DNA of 64,000 nt from Myxocyprinus asiaticus (Eukaryota > Chordata > Actinopteri > Cypriniformes > Catostomidae): the NCBI RefSeq assembly GCF_019703515.2, contig NC_059373.1, positions 19,740,281-19,804,280 on the forward strand. The letters run 5' to 3'. Below the pieces are notes generated by a model. That model made no database searches, was not told the DNA's origin, and saw only the letters and a list, made by a program, of their open reading frames with translations. The position numbers and the translations under genes are program-made. Below, piece by piece: positions 12,101 to 27,100 of this stretch; positions within the stretch are counted from its first letter, which is position 1, and the number at the start of each line of letters is the position of its first letter.

Positions 12101-14656
12101 AAGTAAAAAAATACCATTCAAAATCTCCATTGTAACATTTTTGCAATAATATATAAACCATTAAAGACAGACCAACAAGCTTCACGGTTGATAAATGACA
12201 GTGGATATACTTCAGTACAAGCCACAAATTTAAACTTAATTTACAGTGAAGTACTAAACTATCCACATTTTTAAATTGAGATTCACCAATAATACGAGCA
12301 TGAATGCGAAGTTTAGCAAAACACACAGCCTGGCAAACATACAGTACACACGTGCTGTGTCTTCCTCTTTTAATATGCAGCATACACAGACATACACAAA
12401 TGAGGCTTTAGAAGTTGGGTGTTGAGCAGTCTGCAGACCACAACAGAGGCAGAGCACTGAGGAGGCGGCAACAGCAAAATGAAAGACATCTGTCATATGG
12501 AACTGGCACGACACTCTGGGAATGAGACAAATACTATCTGTCTATTGCACCCCTGCATGGCAAACTACCCAGCAAAAAGTTCATAAAGCCACATTCACAC
12601 TAATCCACACATTCCTATATTATTGTACCCAGGCCATAAAGAACACCTTTATATATACAGTGCATTCAGAAAGTATTCAGACCCCTTCATTTTTTTCCAC
12701 ATTATTTTTTATGTTGCAGCCATATGCTAAAATGCTTTAAATTATTTTATTTTTTCACATCAATCTACACCATAATGACAAAGCTAAAAACAGATTTTTG
12801 ATAACTAAAATATAGTTTTCAGACCCTTAAACTCAGTACTTAGTTGAAGCACCTTTGACAGTGATTACAGCCTCAAGTCTTTTTGGGTATGATGCGACAA
12901 GCTTTGCACACCTGGATTTGAGGATTTTCTGCCATTCTTCTCTGCAGATCCTCTCAAGCTCTGTCAGGTTGGAAGGTGAACCTTCGGCTCAGTCTGAGGT
13001 CCTGAGTGCTCTAGACCAGGTTTTCATTAAGGATATCTCTGTATATTGCTGCGTTCAGCTTTCCTTCAACCCTGACCAGTCCCCGCTGCTGAAAAACACC
13101 CCCACAACATGATGCTACCACCACCATGCTTCTCCGTTGGGATGGTATTGCTCAGGTGATGAGTGGTGCCTTGTTTCCTCCAGACATGATACTTGGAATT
13201 GAGGCCAAACAGTTCAGTCTTTGTTTTATCAGACCAGAGAATCTTGTTTCTCACAGTCTGAGAGTCCTTTAGGGACTTTTTTGCAAATTCCAAGTGGGCT
13301 TTCATGTGTCTTGCACTGAGGAGAGGCTTTGGTCTGGCCACTGAGATCGGTGGAGTGCTGCAGTGATGGATGTCCTTCAGCAAGTTTCTCCCATCTCCAC
13401 ACATGATCTCTGGAGCTCAACCAGAGTGTCCATCAGGTTCTTGGTCACCTCTCTTACCAAGGTCCTTCTCCCCCGATTGCTCAGTTTGGCCGGGTGGCCA
13501 GCTCTAGAAAGACTCCTGGTTGTTCCAAACTTCTTCCATTTAAGAATTATGGAGGCCACTGTGCTCTTGGGAACCTTCAATGCAGCCAATTTTTTTTTGT
13601 TTTTTTTGTAGTCTTTCTCAGATCTGTGCCTCGACACAATCGTGTCTCTGAGCTCTGAAGGCAGTTCGTTTGACCTCATGGCTTGGTTTTTGTTCTGATA
13701 TGTATTTTAAGCTGTGAGAACTTATATAGACAGGTGTGTGCCTTTCCAAATCATGTCCAATCAATTGAATTTGCCACAAGTGGACTCCAATCAAAGTGTA
13801 GAAACATCTCATAGATGATCCAAAGAAATGGGATGCACCTGAGCTAAATTTCAAGTGTCATAGAAAAGGGTCTGAATACTTGTGTCAATGGGATATTTCA
13901 GTTTTTTTCTTTTTAATAAATTTTGCAAAGTTATCAAAAATCTTTTTTTTTTTTTTTCTTTGTTATTATGGGGTATGGAGTGTAGGTTGATGTCAAAAAA
14001 ATAAATAATTTAAAACATTTTAGCATTAGACTGCAACATAACAAAATGTGAAAAAAATGAAGGGGTCTGATACTTTATGAATGCACTGTACAGTTTATTT
14101 GACAATACAAGCCCAGCTGAAGAAAACAAAAGAGTTCTAAGGTGGTTTGCTGCTGGTTTAAGCTGGTCTCTCAGCCTGGCCAAGCTCGGGTTAAGCTGCT
14201 CAGCCAGCTGTTCTCCAGGCCGACCAGCTAAAAAAGTGCCCAAAACCCCTCTAAAACCATCAAAACAGACCAGCCTAACTGTTTTCACATTAGGTTGGTT
14301 TAAGTTGTTTCTTCAACAGCAAGTGCCATATTCCATGGACATATTATGTCATTATTTGAAGATAAAACACATTAAAATATGATTAATGTTTTATTATTAT
14401 TATTTTATAATATAAGCGCCATGGCTTAACATGTCAGAGTTAATGCATTAATGTATAGCCCCTGAATGCTTTCATCGATATAATGTGCTATAACTATTTT
14501 GAGAAGGCTCAAACATGAAGATCTACCAAACAAGGTGATGGGTTCGTATGTGAAATCATTCATATAGAATTTGGAATGAGCCATGATGATAAATTCTGCA
14601 CACGCAGCAGTCTGCAAACTCTGACCCATCCAGCCAACAAAAGCCCTTCTCTTTCC

Positions 14657-14696
<40 letters not shown>

Positions 14697-15088
14697 AGAA
14701 ACCAAAAGAGTATCAGGCTGTCTCCTGAAAAAAAAAAAAAGGTGTGGAAAGAGTACTTGTGATCATGGCTACTTGCTCATCAAACACAGGGAGCAGCACA
14801 TACCAGAGTGGAGTCAAGCCCTTGAGCCAACACTCTTCACTGCCTCCTGCAGCTGTGTAAAATCCCATGCCTCTGGACACACTGTTTGCATTTCATAACT
14901 ACAAACCACACGGACGGGCGACAAACTAGTCATGCCATTAGAACTCCTGCCGTTACAATTCAGACCAGTGTTTCCCAACCTTTTTTGAGATGAGTATAGA
15001 GAACTGTTACACATTTGTCTATGTGTCCATTCATATATATTCTCCTTTACATGTTATTCAAACACCCTACATCGCAATAATAATAATA

Positions 15089-15124
<36 letters not shown>

Positions 15125-18100
15125 GTGTTTGTGTTTCCTTAAATGGTTATTTCTAATCATTAAAAAAAAAAAAAAAATTCTGTTTAAAAGATTTAACAAA
15201 GAATCATGTACCTTTTGCAATCTGATGAAGAACCCTGTGGGATACATTGCTATATTTAGAAAGAGTCCAAATCAAAGTGCAAAAGTAAACTTGGATCATG
15301 ATTATTAATTGTGGTAATGGAAGTATACATTAGACTTATATATACTGCTATGATGATCTCATTGTGAACCATGATAATGACTCAAACTGCAGAGGGAGAG
15401 ATGAATGAATTAATAGCAACATGACAAATGCTAGCGAAAACTATGTAATGCAGTGAATGCAGCTCATCAATCCATGTACATAAATCATATTATCTTTCTT
15501 GTCCTCTTCTGAAGCCCATTCTGAGGCTCTTCAGAAGTTTGCTGTTTGTACTCTTTACTGGAAAAGCAACTTCAGACTTAGGCACAGCCTTTTGTTAGCC
15601 TCTCTCATCATTCTCGTTTGTCATCATTATGACATCATTATGACAAACGGCTGAGATCGATCACAAAGTTCTTTTGGAGCGCCGCTATCTTCGTGCCCAA
15701 GGCCATGCAGCACAGACCTGCTTTCCCCTCAGAGAGTGAGACAGCACTCTGGGGTCTGGAAATGTTCAGAGTCTGAGAGATAAAGAGCACAAACACTTTG
15801 AACAGATATCTTTTCAGAAGCACTGCTAACGCGCACAGGAAATGTTTTAGATTTGAGCTTTTAAAGTCTTGTCAGATTGAACTGAAATTTTTAAATAATG
15901 TGTCAGTGTGTGGGGGCTACCACATTTTACCAGTGCTTACAGTATCTGAGATTTCATCTTATATAAGAATAGTGAAATATACTGTATATGTATAATTAAT
16001 ACAATAAATGTCTTTTATTAATAACTATTAACTTCTAAGAAGCATAACTAATATGAATAAGAAATAATGTTTACTATTATAACTTATCAAAATAATTATA
16101 ACATATTTTATAATGTGCAAACATTTCTACAATGATTTGGACAAAAATATTTGAAGGGAAAACCTAACATCTCTATTGAAACAATTTACATCTTTACTTT
16201 AGAAGATATATCTGCAGTCCTTTGATAGTGTTACACAATATTAAAATACATACTTTTATCAAGCCTATTTTAAATTCAACTCTTGTCTTATTTGCACAGT
16301 AAATAATTTTTCAAACAACATAAAAAAAACGAGAAGTAGAAAATGGTTATAATCAAGGAAATACACTATGATTCTTATGAGGAACAGAACATGATACTTT
16401 ATTGTTAGATACCATTTTAATCCACTAATTCAAACAATGAAAAGAAACTAGATACTATTTAGACTGTTTTTTTAAACAAAGACATGGTTCCATTCACCAT
16501 CTGCCCTAGATTGACTGTTGTTTGCTTTTGTCAGTATTTATTTTATTTTTTTTAATTAAAACTTTCTATTAAATTGATGTCTTTAATTGATCAGACGCAA
16601 CTTCTAAGCCCTTTAAGTACGTATGGTCATAGTATTCATGTTCAGAAATGTTGCAGAAGAAAAAAGTTCTTCAAAACCTTAAAAGTTACCTTCCAATACA
16701 TCAAAACCTAATAGTTTGATAGATTAGAAAAAAAATGACAATTACATTCTGCACTTGATCTGAAATGAATTCCTTACAGCATCATACTGACATTAATCAG
16801 ACTCTTTTCAAATGATTAGTTCCTCTTTATACTGAGCATCTTCTGTTCCAGATTCCATATTTCTGACCTACCGAGACTCTCGGCTGGTAATGAACCTACA
16901 TTATGCAACGGGTCTCTGGCCCGTAAATGTGGTACCAGTGAAGCTGGCCTGCTCCCATAACCACATCTTTAAGGAAGTCATCATGCCACGCCATGCACAG
17001 ACTGGCCACAGAGCATGATTAAACCTCATGACTTCAAACTTTCCAAACCCTAGCCTGTCAAAATGTGCAACTCGACCCAGGCAATGAGCTAAACTCACTT
17101 TTCAACAAGTCACAAAACAGAGAAAGAGAAAAGTCTTTAAGACATTCATTTTAAGACACTTCATTACTGTACGCGTTTAAATGAATTTGTCTAAAAGAAG
17201 TTGTGTTTTCATTCAGAATTAAGAATGAGAAATTTATCACATTTATGTGACTGGTGTTCAGTGTTAAAATAAATAGATTTCTATTGCTCCTCAGTTAAAT
17301 ACACTGTTGCTATTCGTACATATTTACAATAAATTAGAAATAGCTCTCAATGACTTTTAAATTATTTAATACAGCAGATCATGTCATTTTCTTAAGTACA
17401 CAATTTGTGTTTTTTCATAGCAGCAAAAATCTAAATTCTGTTACAGTGTGTATTATGTCCATGTGTTAAGAGTGCCCCCTTATGTCCCCTGTAGTGCATA
17501 ACCAAAACAACTGATTTCATTATATAGACTATTTATTATTTAATGTTAATTGTTATGTTTTTAATACACAATGGCCCCAAAAATTATTTGGGCACTTAAG
17601 CCACAATTAATTGTTCACCCAAAAATGAAAACTCTTTCATCATTTACTCACCATCATGCCATCCCAGATGTGTATGACTTTCTTTCTTCTGCTGAACACA
17701 AAGATTTTTAGAAGAATATTTCAGCTCTATAGGTCCTCACAATGCAAGTGAATGTGTACCAAAATTGATGCTCCAAAAACATATACAGTGCTCCTGATTT
17801 CTTCTATTTTTGTGTATTTTTCATACTAAATATTTTTAGATCTTCAAACGAGATATAAAACAAAATACAGTTTTCAAATATATATATATTTTTTATTGAA
17901 GCAAAAAAGTTATACAACACCTGTATCACCCCTGTGAAAAACAAACTGCCCCCTTAAACTTAGTAGCTGGTTGTGCCACATTTAGCAGCAACAACTGCAA
18001 CCAAACTTCTGATAACTGGAGATCAGTCAACGCAGGAACTGCCCGTTTCAGGTCCTGCCACAGCATCTCAATCGGGTTCAAGTCAGGACTTTCAATAATC

Positions 18101-21100
18101 CACTCCAAAACTTTCATTTTGCTTCGTTTGAGCCATTCATAGGTGGACTCACTCATATTCTTTGGATCATTGTCTTGCTGCATAATCCAGTTGCGCTTGA
18201 GCTTCAACTCACAAACTGATGACTGAACATTCTCCTTTAGGATTTTCTGGTAGAGAGCAGAATTCATGTTTCCCTCAATTATTGCAAGTCATCCAGGCCC
18301 TGAAGCAGCAAAGCATCCCCACACCATCACACTACCACCACAATGCTTGACCATAGGTATGAAGTGTTTTTTTTGTGGAATTCTGTATTTGATTTACACC
18401 AGATGTAATGGGACCCCTGTCTTCCAAACAGTTCCACTTTCGACTCATCAGTCCACAGAACATTCTCCCAAAAGGTTTGAGGATCATCAAAGTGTGTTTT
18501 GGCAAAAATCAGATGAGCCTTAATGCTCTTCTGGGTTAGCAGTGGTTTTCACCTTGCCACTCTTCCATGGATGCCATTTTTGCCCAGTGTCTTTCTGATA
18601 GTGGAGTCATGAACAGTGACCTTTATTGATGTGACAGAGGCCTGAAGTTCCTTGGATGCTGTCCTTGGCTTTTTTGTGACTTCCTAGATTAGTCATCACT
18701 GTGCTCTTGGAGGAATTTTGGAAGGTCGGCCACTTCTGAGAAGGTTCACTACTTTGCCAACTGTTCTCCATTTGGAGACCTTTTAGCCAACTTCATGCTG
18801 CTGAAAGTTCTATTTAAGTGTTAATTTGATTGAACAGGGCTGGCATTAATACGCCCTGGGTGTGGTTTAGTGAAGCTGAACCCCATTATGAATGCAATTT
18901 CATAGATTTGGGGATTTAGTAAAGGGGGCAAATACTTTTTCAAGCAGGCCCAGTTGGTATTGGATAACTTTTTGCTTCAATAAATAACATTATCATTTAA
19001 AAACTGTATTTTGTGTTTACTCAGATTGACTTTGTTTTATGTTAGATTTTGTTTACATTTTTGAAACAATTTAGTATGAGATACAAAAACAGAAGAAACA
19101 GGCAAATACTTCTTCACAGCACTGTATATGCAGGCTATGCAGCATACAAGTAATCCATAAGAGTCCAGTGGTTAAATTAATGTCTTCAGAAGCATGTGTG
19201 GGTGAGATAGAGATCAATATTTAAGCCCCTTTTTACTATAAATCTCCACTTTCACATTCTTCTTCTTTTGTTTTTGGCAATTCACATTCTTTGTGCATAT
19301 CACCACCTACTGGGCAGGGAGGAGAATTTATAGTAAAATAAATAAATAAATAAATAAATAAAAAGTCTTAAATATTAATCTACACCTATTATATCGCTTC
19401 TGAATATATAGATTTAACCACTGGAGTTGTATTGGTTAATTTTATGCTGTATTTATGTGCTTTTTTGGAGCTTCAAAGTTCTGGCCACCATTCACTTGCA
19501 TTGTGAAGACCTGCAGAGCTGAAATATTATTCTAAAAATCTTAATTTGTGTTTAGCAGAAGAAAAAGAAATTCAAATATCTGAGATGGCATGAGGGTGAG
19601 TAAATGAGAGAATTTTTTATTTTTGGGTGAACTATCTTTTAAAAATGTACAAACGTCTATGCATAATATTTTACTGTATAACGAAACATCAAACCATGTG
19701 TGATTTTTTTAAAGAAAGATAGAAACGCAAACTGACTTCAATCACATACTTACTAAAATCACAATTGACACTAGTTGCTTAAAAGTAATTTCAAAAATGG
19801 CCCAGAGAATAAAAAGATGAGTTCTTCTGTAAAAAGGTCTAGCATCGTTTGTTGGCACCTTTGATATTTTGTTATCTAATGCAATGACATTCAGATATTT
19901 TAAAGTGTGAGTTAAATGTTCAAATAATTTTTGGGTCCTCTGTATTTTACTCAATTACAGTATTTTATTTATAATTTCCCAGCTAAATCTAAAACAATCT
20001 GAGGAACCTTACATAAATGTAAACAAGGTTTTTGTAGCAAAGTGTGGCATTTACACGCTTTAAAATATCTCAGGTCTCATAAACATAAGTGACAGAGCTT
20101 CACTTTTTGTTCACATGCAAACATACTGTGCATACATACATTCAGAAGTTAAGATATTAAACAGAGAAAGCATCGGCCCTCTGCAGCAGCAACTTCAGGA
20201 CCACCCAGATCTGTGCACTGCCTCACTCTGACTTTACATTAAACCTAGCAAATCGGGGGGAAAATGAGACCTTAAAGTTTAGTACATGGAAAAAAGTCCA
20301 ACTGTTTGCAGGAATGTAACTGTATCCCATCTGATGTTCAACACACATCAGATGGCAAATATTATTACAGTGCCTCCATAGACAGCAACCAATTTTGGCA
20401 GAGGTGTTTCATGTATCTTATATTATGTTGGTAAGAGAGGAAAATTGTAATCATATGGATGCAAATTGGCATGGTCCACCTACTGTGAAAGACATTGTAC
20501 TGTCTCATTTCAGATTTTTTGACTGGCATCCCGCCTTGATCCAAACCATTTGGGACTCTGGCCTTTTTGGGATTGAAACCAGATTCAGATGATGATGATG
20601 AATTCAAAGTCAAACCATTTTCAGCGCAGAGCACAGGGGGAATAAGACACAGACATTCCCTCTAATGCCACCAATTAATTCTGACATTGCAGATCAAAAG
20701 AGAGTAAATGTAACAGTTTCTAAATGCGACATGACGCTCTCCTTGCCCTGGGAGGTATATGGAGGGAAAGAGCAAAGCTCTATTGTGTGAGAGGGAATTT
20801 TGGCTAACCTTTAGTTTTGTGAACACTGACACCCTCATCTTTTTTCTTGTATAAGAGAACTAAAACAACATGCCGCCATTAAGCGCTTCCATATGTGACC
20901 CATACGCCTGGCTCAACCCAGACACCCACGACTGAGGGCGGCGTTCTGGTGCCAAATGCCAAGGCTACAAGCAAAAGCCTTGACTACAGGCCCTATAGAA
21001 AAATATAGCCTGTGACAAGAGGATGCCAACCGTACCACACACATTCAAATGGTGGGTTGTGACCCAAAGATGGGTTGCAGGTCTGTTTTGATAGGGCCGT

Positions 21101-24100
21101 GGACAGCAGGGAAACAATAATATTAAATGTGCAACAAACCATATAATCATATATTGTTAGGATATCAAAATACACAGCCTTATCAACTTTCAAAAGGGAT
21201 GAAAAAATGCTTCCCATATCTTTTGTTCATATCTTCCCATATCTTGACATCCTATCAATCTCTATGGTATTTTGATGCAAAATTCATTTCACTTGGTAGA
21301 AGCTAGCCAAATTAGGCAAATGGCTTTTGGTTGCTTGATGCATGTTAAAATAACACATGACCCAGACACCATTAAATATACAGTAGGTTCACTGGCAACA
21401 TGAAAATAAACATGGTTTGTGCCGACAACAATGTGTTTTGTGCAGTTATTTATTGGTCATTTAAATTCAAGGGACATTTAGAAACAAATTAGAAAGAAAT
21501 GTCATATTAAGCCTATGCCATGATAATAATTTTGCATACTGTTGGGCCTATAAAGTTCATGGTAATATTAATAATTTTAATGTTTGATTATAAGGACTTT
21601 TGTTTACTTTTGTACTGTATGATACACAATAATGGTAAAGTTACCACTTGAGTATCATTCACTGTATATATAACTTAAGAGATTTGAGCTGCTCTTGAGA
21701 ATGACCAGAACAAAATCATTATGTCAATTAGTCTGATTGTTCATTTTCATAGATGGGTCATCAAACATTATGAATATGTAGACTCTTGAGATGTTCAGCA
21801 GTAAAAAAAATAAATAAAAAAACCTCAAATAATTAACTGAGCTTGCTTATTTACACTTATGCTTGCTTACAGCTTGCTTACTGTGCTCTCTGAAAAGTCC
21901 CAGTAATGTCTTTCAAACTAGTAGTTAGTTAGAACTTTGTTTGCTTGCTATTAGGAACTACTTTGGGACCACCACAAGTTTACCAAAAAAGTGATTGTAA
22001 AAATAGTAATTCACCACTTCCCACTGGAGATCCATAGAGCTAATGGCCCTGAACAATCCCAGAAGAAGGAGTCTTCTGCACACACAAATGCATGTCCAAA
22101 TGCACAAATAGGAACAAGAGAAACAAAATCATGAGAAAACAAGAACATCATTTCCATGAACTTCTGAACTCTTAACTTTCCATGAGATTGTTTCCAGGAC
22201 AGAGGTGACCAAGTGCAGTAATGAAATTACCGCTTCAGCATCAGCAGTTGCAACCAAATTCTGAGCTTCTGATCCAATGCCAGCCCTCCCTATCTGGGCA
22301 CATGGGGATTTTACACGGCTAGAATACTTCTCCCTTTTTAACCGTAGCCTACTGCTGAAACAACCCTTATCTCCTGATAGAAATACACTGCACATGACAT
22401 TTCAGTGTTTTGTCCTACCTATAGAACCAAGCTCAGCTGGTTTTGGCCACTTTCATTGATAGAGTCACTTACTCCAGAAGAAAAGGTTGGAGCTAAGGCT
22501 ATGTGCATTGTTGGGGAGTAACAAAATAAAAGCAATGCTACTAATTTAAAGTTACACTACAGAATTCTATTGAACTCTATCGACATCTATGGTTAAAACA
22601 TAAAATTGCAAGTAACTAGAAAAACATTGTTTTGTGTTTTTACTTCAGTAGTGCCTTGGCACTGCTTTTCTGCATGGATGAATCTGATGGTTTGAGGAAT
22701 ACACATGCCTGTGATCGCCATATCAGAGCTGATCTGACTAGTTACACCAAGAGTCACTGAGAGTAAGTCAAAGAATATGTTGTCTGAGTACAATAAGTAG
22801 AATATCTGCCACCGGATCTTTTCTCTTTGTTTACGGACATGACGCGAATATGTAAGGATGAATGACAGAAGCCTGAAATTTCCAGCCAAAACAGGCCTGA
22901 CAGCTCTCTATATAAATCATTTATTGTAGGCTTAACGTAGTGAAATGGGGTAAGACACGATTTTGAATTTATTTATTTTTTTACAGTAGCATTTTAGTTA
23001 GTAGCGTATTAATTATTGCAGTAACTTCTTTAAATGATTAGCTTGTAGCTTGAGAAGCAACATTTTCAAAGTAGCTTCCCCAACACTGGCTATGTGATGT
23101 TTCAGAGGAGCTTTTCCTTACTCTCAGAGCAATAATGTCATCTATTAACAACTCTTTCCTCTCAAAAGATCTAGTGCCTATTTAAAGTGTTTCTACAGTT
23201 TGTCAGATCAAACATCTAATCAATAGCTTTGCCCCATTGGATGATGCCAAATTTTGATGGGTCATGACAACAATGGAAAAAAGCATGATAAAAGTGTGCA
23301 ACTGACCTTCCCAGAACCCCTGGCTTACTGTCCAGTGGATGAGCCATGCCTCTGCAATGTTATCCTCTCCCAGCAGCCTTCACAAGCCTGCTCTTTCATA
23401 CAAATAATTTAACCAAGAGCACACTGGAGCCTTGAATATGGTGTTTAGTGATTGGTGGGTAATTTGATTGAGTGAAGGACAATGCACACTTAGCAGAGAG
23501 CGATCTCAGACCAATCAAAAGACAAGAACCTGGACAGATATCACACTAGCTATATTCATTAGAGCAAAGCTGAGGCGGAAACCAGTAGCTCATTGAATTA
23601 AACTGTCCTAAACAGAGTCACACACATTTAGATTGATGTGTGACGAGAGAATGGGTTTTCTCAGAGGGGTTAATAGCTCACATGAGCCATAACCCTTGAT
23701 TTGACCAGGACTGCTGAGTCATGACTGCATTCTACACTCATCCAATTCTGTTGCTTCACAATAATGTAATTTTAAGGTCTTTCGCTTCTAATGATGAGAT
23801 CTGGAAGGCTTTAAAAGCAAAAATGAACCGCTGGCAATCATTGCTGCCACCTTCTCAGACACCACCTTTAATATTTATGAAACTGTATCAATCATGGGAT
23901 CTGAATGATACTGCTGGAAACACAAAATACAGTAACAGCAATAAACAGTTTGCTGAACCTGCACACAACTAGAGCTGCAGAGAGAGCTGAATTGGGGTCA
24001 ACATCACAACCAGCCGACGAACAGCTAGATTCTTGTTGGATCCATCAAGGAATGTATTAAGCCAAAGGCATCATACTGTATACGTGACTTAAAACAAATA

Positions 24101-27100
24101 GCCCAAATAGAGTGATTAACAAACAATAGTGATAACATTTTATATTGCATAACAGATTAGTTAAGATAGATTCAAATACTAAAAACAAATGTCATGAAAC
24201 ATATATTTTCATAAATATTTATATGTGAATGTACATGAACAACTGATCTATTAAGCATTATATAATCTTTGTTAATAAAGTTGTATTCATTTCCATGATC
24301 TATCCACATCTGAAAATAAAGAATTCAAGCTTTTCGATGATTGCAGGAACCCTCAAAAGATTTGTTGGCAACAGAGTCTGTGTTGATAAATCTGTTCTAT
24401 AGACTGGTACTTGCAACTTGGTCTCATAGAATGATTGTTCCTATAATTACATTTCTGCAAATTGACTTTTACATGCTGCGTTCTATACGTTTCTCTACAG
24501 TTTCCTGGTGAAATGACCACTAGAGGTGGTACAACACCTGTGCGTTTTATTCACTTTCACACAAATCACTACTACAACGGCTGATTATGACTTTATAAAC
24601 ACTTTTTTATAAATTACTCACACTCAAACACTGCTACTGTATGTTATGATATCGAAACACTTTAACTACGATGCATCATTTGAAAAACGACACATTACAA
24701 TGCTTGTATTACAGACCCACCTACATTTAAACACTTAATCCAATGTCATTAGCTTCCGCTGTAGCTCACCTGAGTGTTGGACTATGAACTCGGAAGACCG
24801 CAGTTCAAGCCCAGTTAATCACGCTGGCATGTGAAATGAAAGGTTCATAGAAATGACACAAAATGACATGGTTGCTTCAGAAAATTTGCTTTTCATGTCA
24901 CGTTTTCTTTTAGGACATTATCGTTAGGTTTAGGTGTTGGTTAAGGGTAAGGGAATTTTGTTCACCTCTAATTTGTTTTAGGACACTATTGGTTAGGTTT
25001 AGGCTAAAGTTTTAGTTTAGGGAGCAACATTTTATTTAAAACCTCCATCTAATATTCACCTTAAAAACCTTGTTTGACTATAACACCACTTCACTTGCTT
25101 ATGGTGCCCCCTGCTGGACATTTCACTGGGAAATTGCAGCGAAACATGTTATAAAGTGCATAATTTCATTCAGCAAAAATTTTTGCTATGGCCACATAAT
25201 ATTTTATTAGAAAAATTTATGAGATCAGGCTGGGTACTTACCACAGAATCTATGGAAAATGGTAGCGGTAATGTACTATGACACCTCATGAAAGGTATTT
25301 TTAAACGGGTTACCGATAACCACCAAAAATCAGCTTATTCAAAAAATTCCAACAACACATCAACATATGTGTTTACATATGACTTGAAATCATGGGGTTA
25401 TTCTCTGCTTTTGGCATCAAAACATAAACAGTCATGCGCACAACAATTGTGCACATTAGATAAGCCGGAAATAAAAGCTGTTTACCTACAATGCCAAATC
25501 TGGGAAATCTGAAAATATCTACCTGTGTTGATCGTTTTGTGCTTAAAACATTTATGACCTTACCATAAAAAGGAAAGCCATTGTCGAGACTGTGCAAGTG
25601 AACATGCTCAATAAGGATAAGATCCAGCATATTCTCTAAATATTTAGTGAAAATTAAACTTAATTTAGTCAAACAGATATCATCTCAGTTTTAGTACTGT
25701 ATAAGTATATCCCCAAAATTCATATCATATCTCCCAAAAATGACACATTTTTCCCATAACATCCAGTTAAATAATTCCTTTGAGAGATGTTTAGTCATCT
25801 AAAACCTTTGCATAGGAAGTACAGGCGACTTTGAAAGGAGTTTGGCTTCATTCAAGCTTAATCAAACAGAGCTGTATGCTGGCCGCTGCCCTTAATGACA
25901 GTGTTGTAGTGCTGTTTCGGGGGGCTAACACCTGGGCTATTCTCTGGTCCCCCCAACTAAGGGAGAGAAAGAGAGGGTCAGAAAGGAGAAAAGAATGAAA
26001 AAAAGTGTGTGTATGGGGGGGGGGAGACGTCTGTTTAGTTTCACCAATCAATGGTCGAAACCTCTGGACCAGCCTGAACAAACACAGAATGCAAGCTGTA
26101 GCAGGTGGTGCAAAGACTCATTAAAACCCTCTCTTTCTCATGTGTTCTCTCTGAAATGAGAGGTCCCACAGGAACAGGGTCTCCCTGGACAGCCAACCTG
26201 TACCTTCAGACAGCTGTGAGCCCAACCTGCATCTATATGAACAGAGGATGGGGACTAGCAGAGAGGAAAAAACAAATAAACTGTACAGAGTGCTAAGGGC
26301 AACGGCCAATCAAAGGCTTGTCAGCAGTTGCACTTGCTGAATAAATGACCTGCCTTGACAGGAAATTCCACAAGCAATTTTAATTCTGATCAGGCTTCAA
26401 GGAAGTGGAAGGAATAAAAACACATCAGTTATAATGACAGGAAATCACCAATCACACGGCAAGCAGCTGTTGCCAGCGCAGGGATCAAGAAGCCATGTGA
26501 GGATGGCGGGGATTCTGGTGCGAAATGCAGATGAATAAAAAAACGGGATACCATAGGTAAACCCATTTTGAGCTCAGAACGAGTCAGTGTTTTACAAAAC
26601 CCATTTTAAAGGGATAGTTCACCAAAAAAAGAAAATTTGGTTACCATTTACTCACCCTCATGCCGATCCAAACCCGCATTACTTTTTTTTTCTCCAATGG
26701 AGCACAAAAGATGTTAGGAAGAATGTTAGCCTCAGTCACCATTCTCTTTCACTGTACGCACAAAGGATGCAATGAAGTGAATGGTGACTGAGACTGAACA
26801 TTCTGCCTAACATTTCCTTTTGTGTTCAATGGAAGACAGAAAGTCATATGGGTTTGGAACAACTTGTGGGAGTAAATGATGACAGAATTTAAATTTTTGG
26901 GTGAAATGTCTTCTGAAGTGCATTGCTTGCAGGATTAAAACTCAAATCAGAAGAAACTTTAGCAAAGCTAAGCTTCATTTCAGGACTACCAGCAATTTTT
27001 GCAAATACCAAACAGTGCTTGTTAGGGGGTTCCATCCATATGGAGATGTTTATGGTGCTTTTCAAACCATCTGCATTTTATACCAGGCCTGGCTCCCGAA

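Larger units (their letters stand above)
17608..19640. repeat. MITE of the GTTCACCCAAAAATG family, split by a Tc1-like element
   Basis: The left arm 17608-17783 (TTGTTCACCCAAAAATGAAA, TGTATGACTTTCTTTCTTCT) and the right arm 19127-19640 (GATGGCATGAGGGTGAGTAA, TTTTTGGGTGAACTATCTTT) are inverted. The Tc1-like element sits between them at a TA. Confidence 0.75.

Noticed and set aside
15047..15247. Asparagine-repeat reading frame
   Set aside because: Product of the AAT/ATT microsatellite; no flanking coding signal.
24758..24825. A functional tRNA gene
   Set aside because: A- and B-box words are present but acceptor-stem pairing is not evident and the module lies inside an interspersed repeat.
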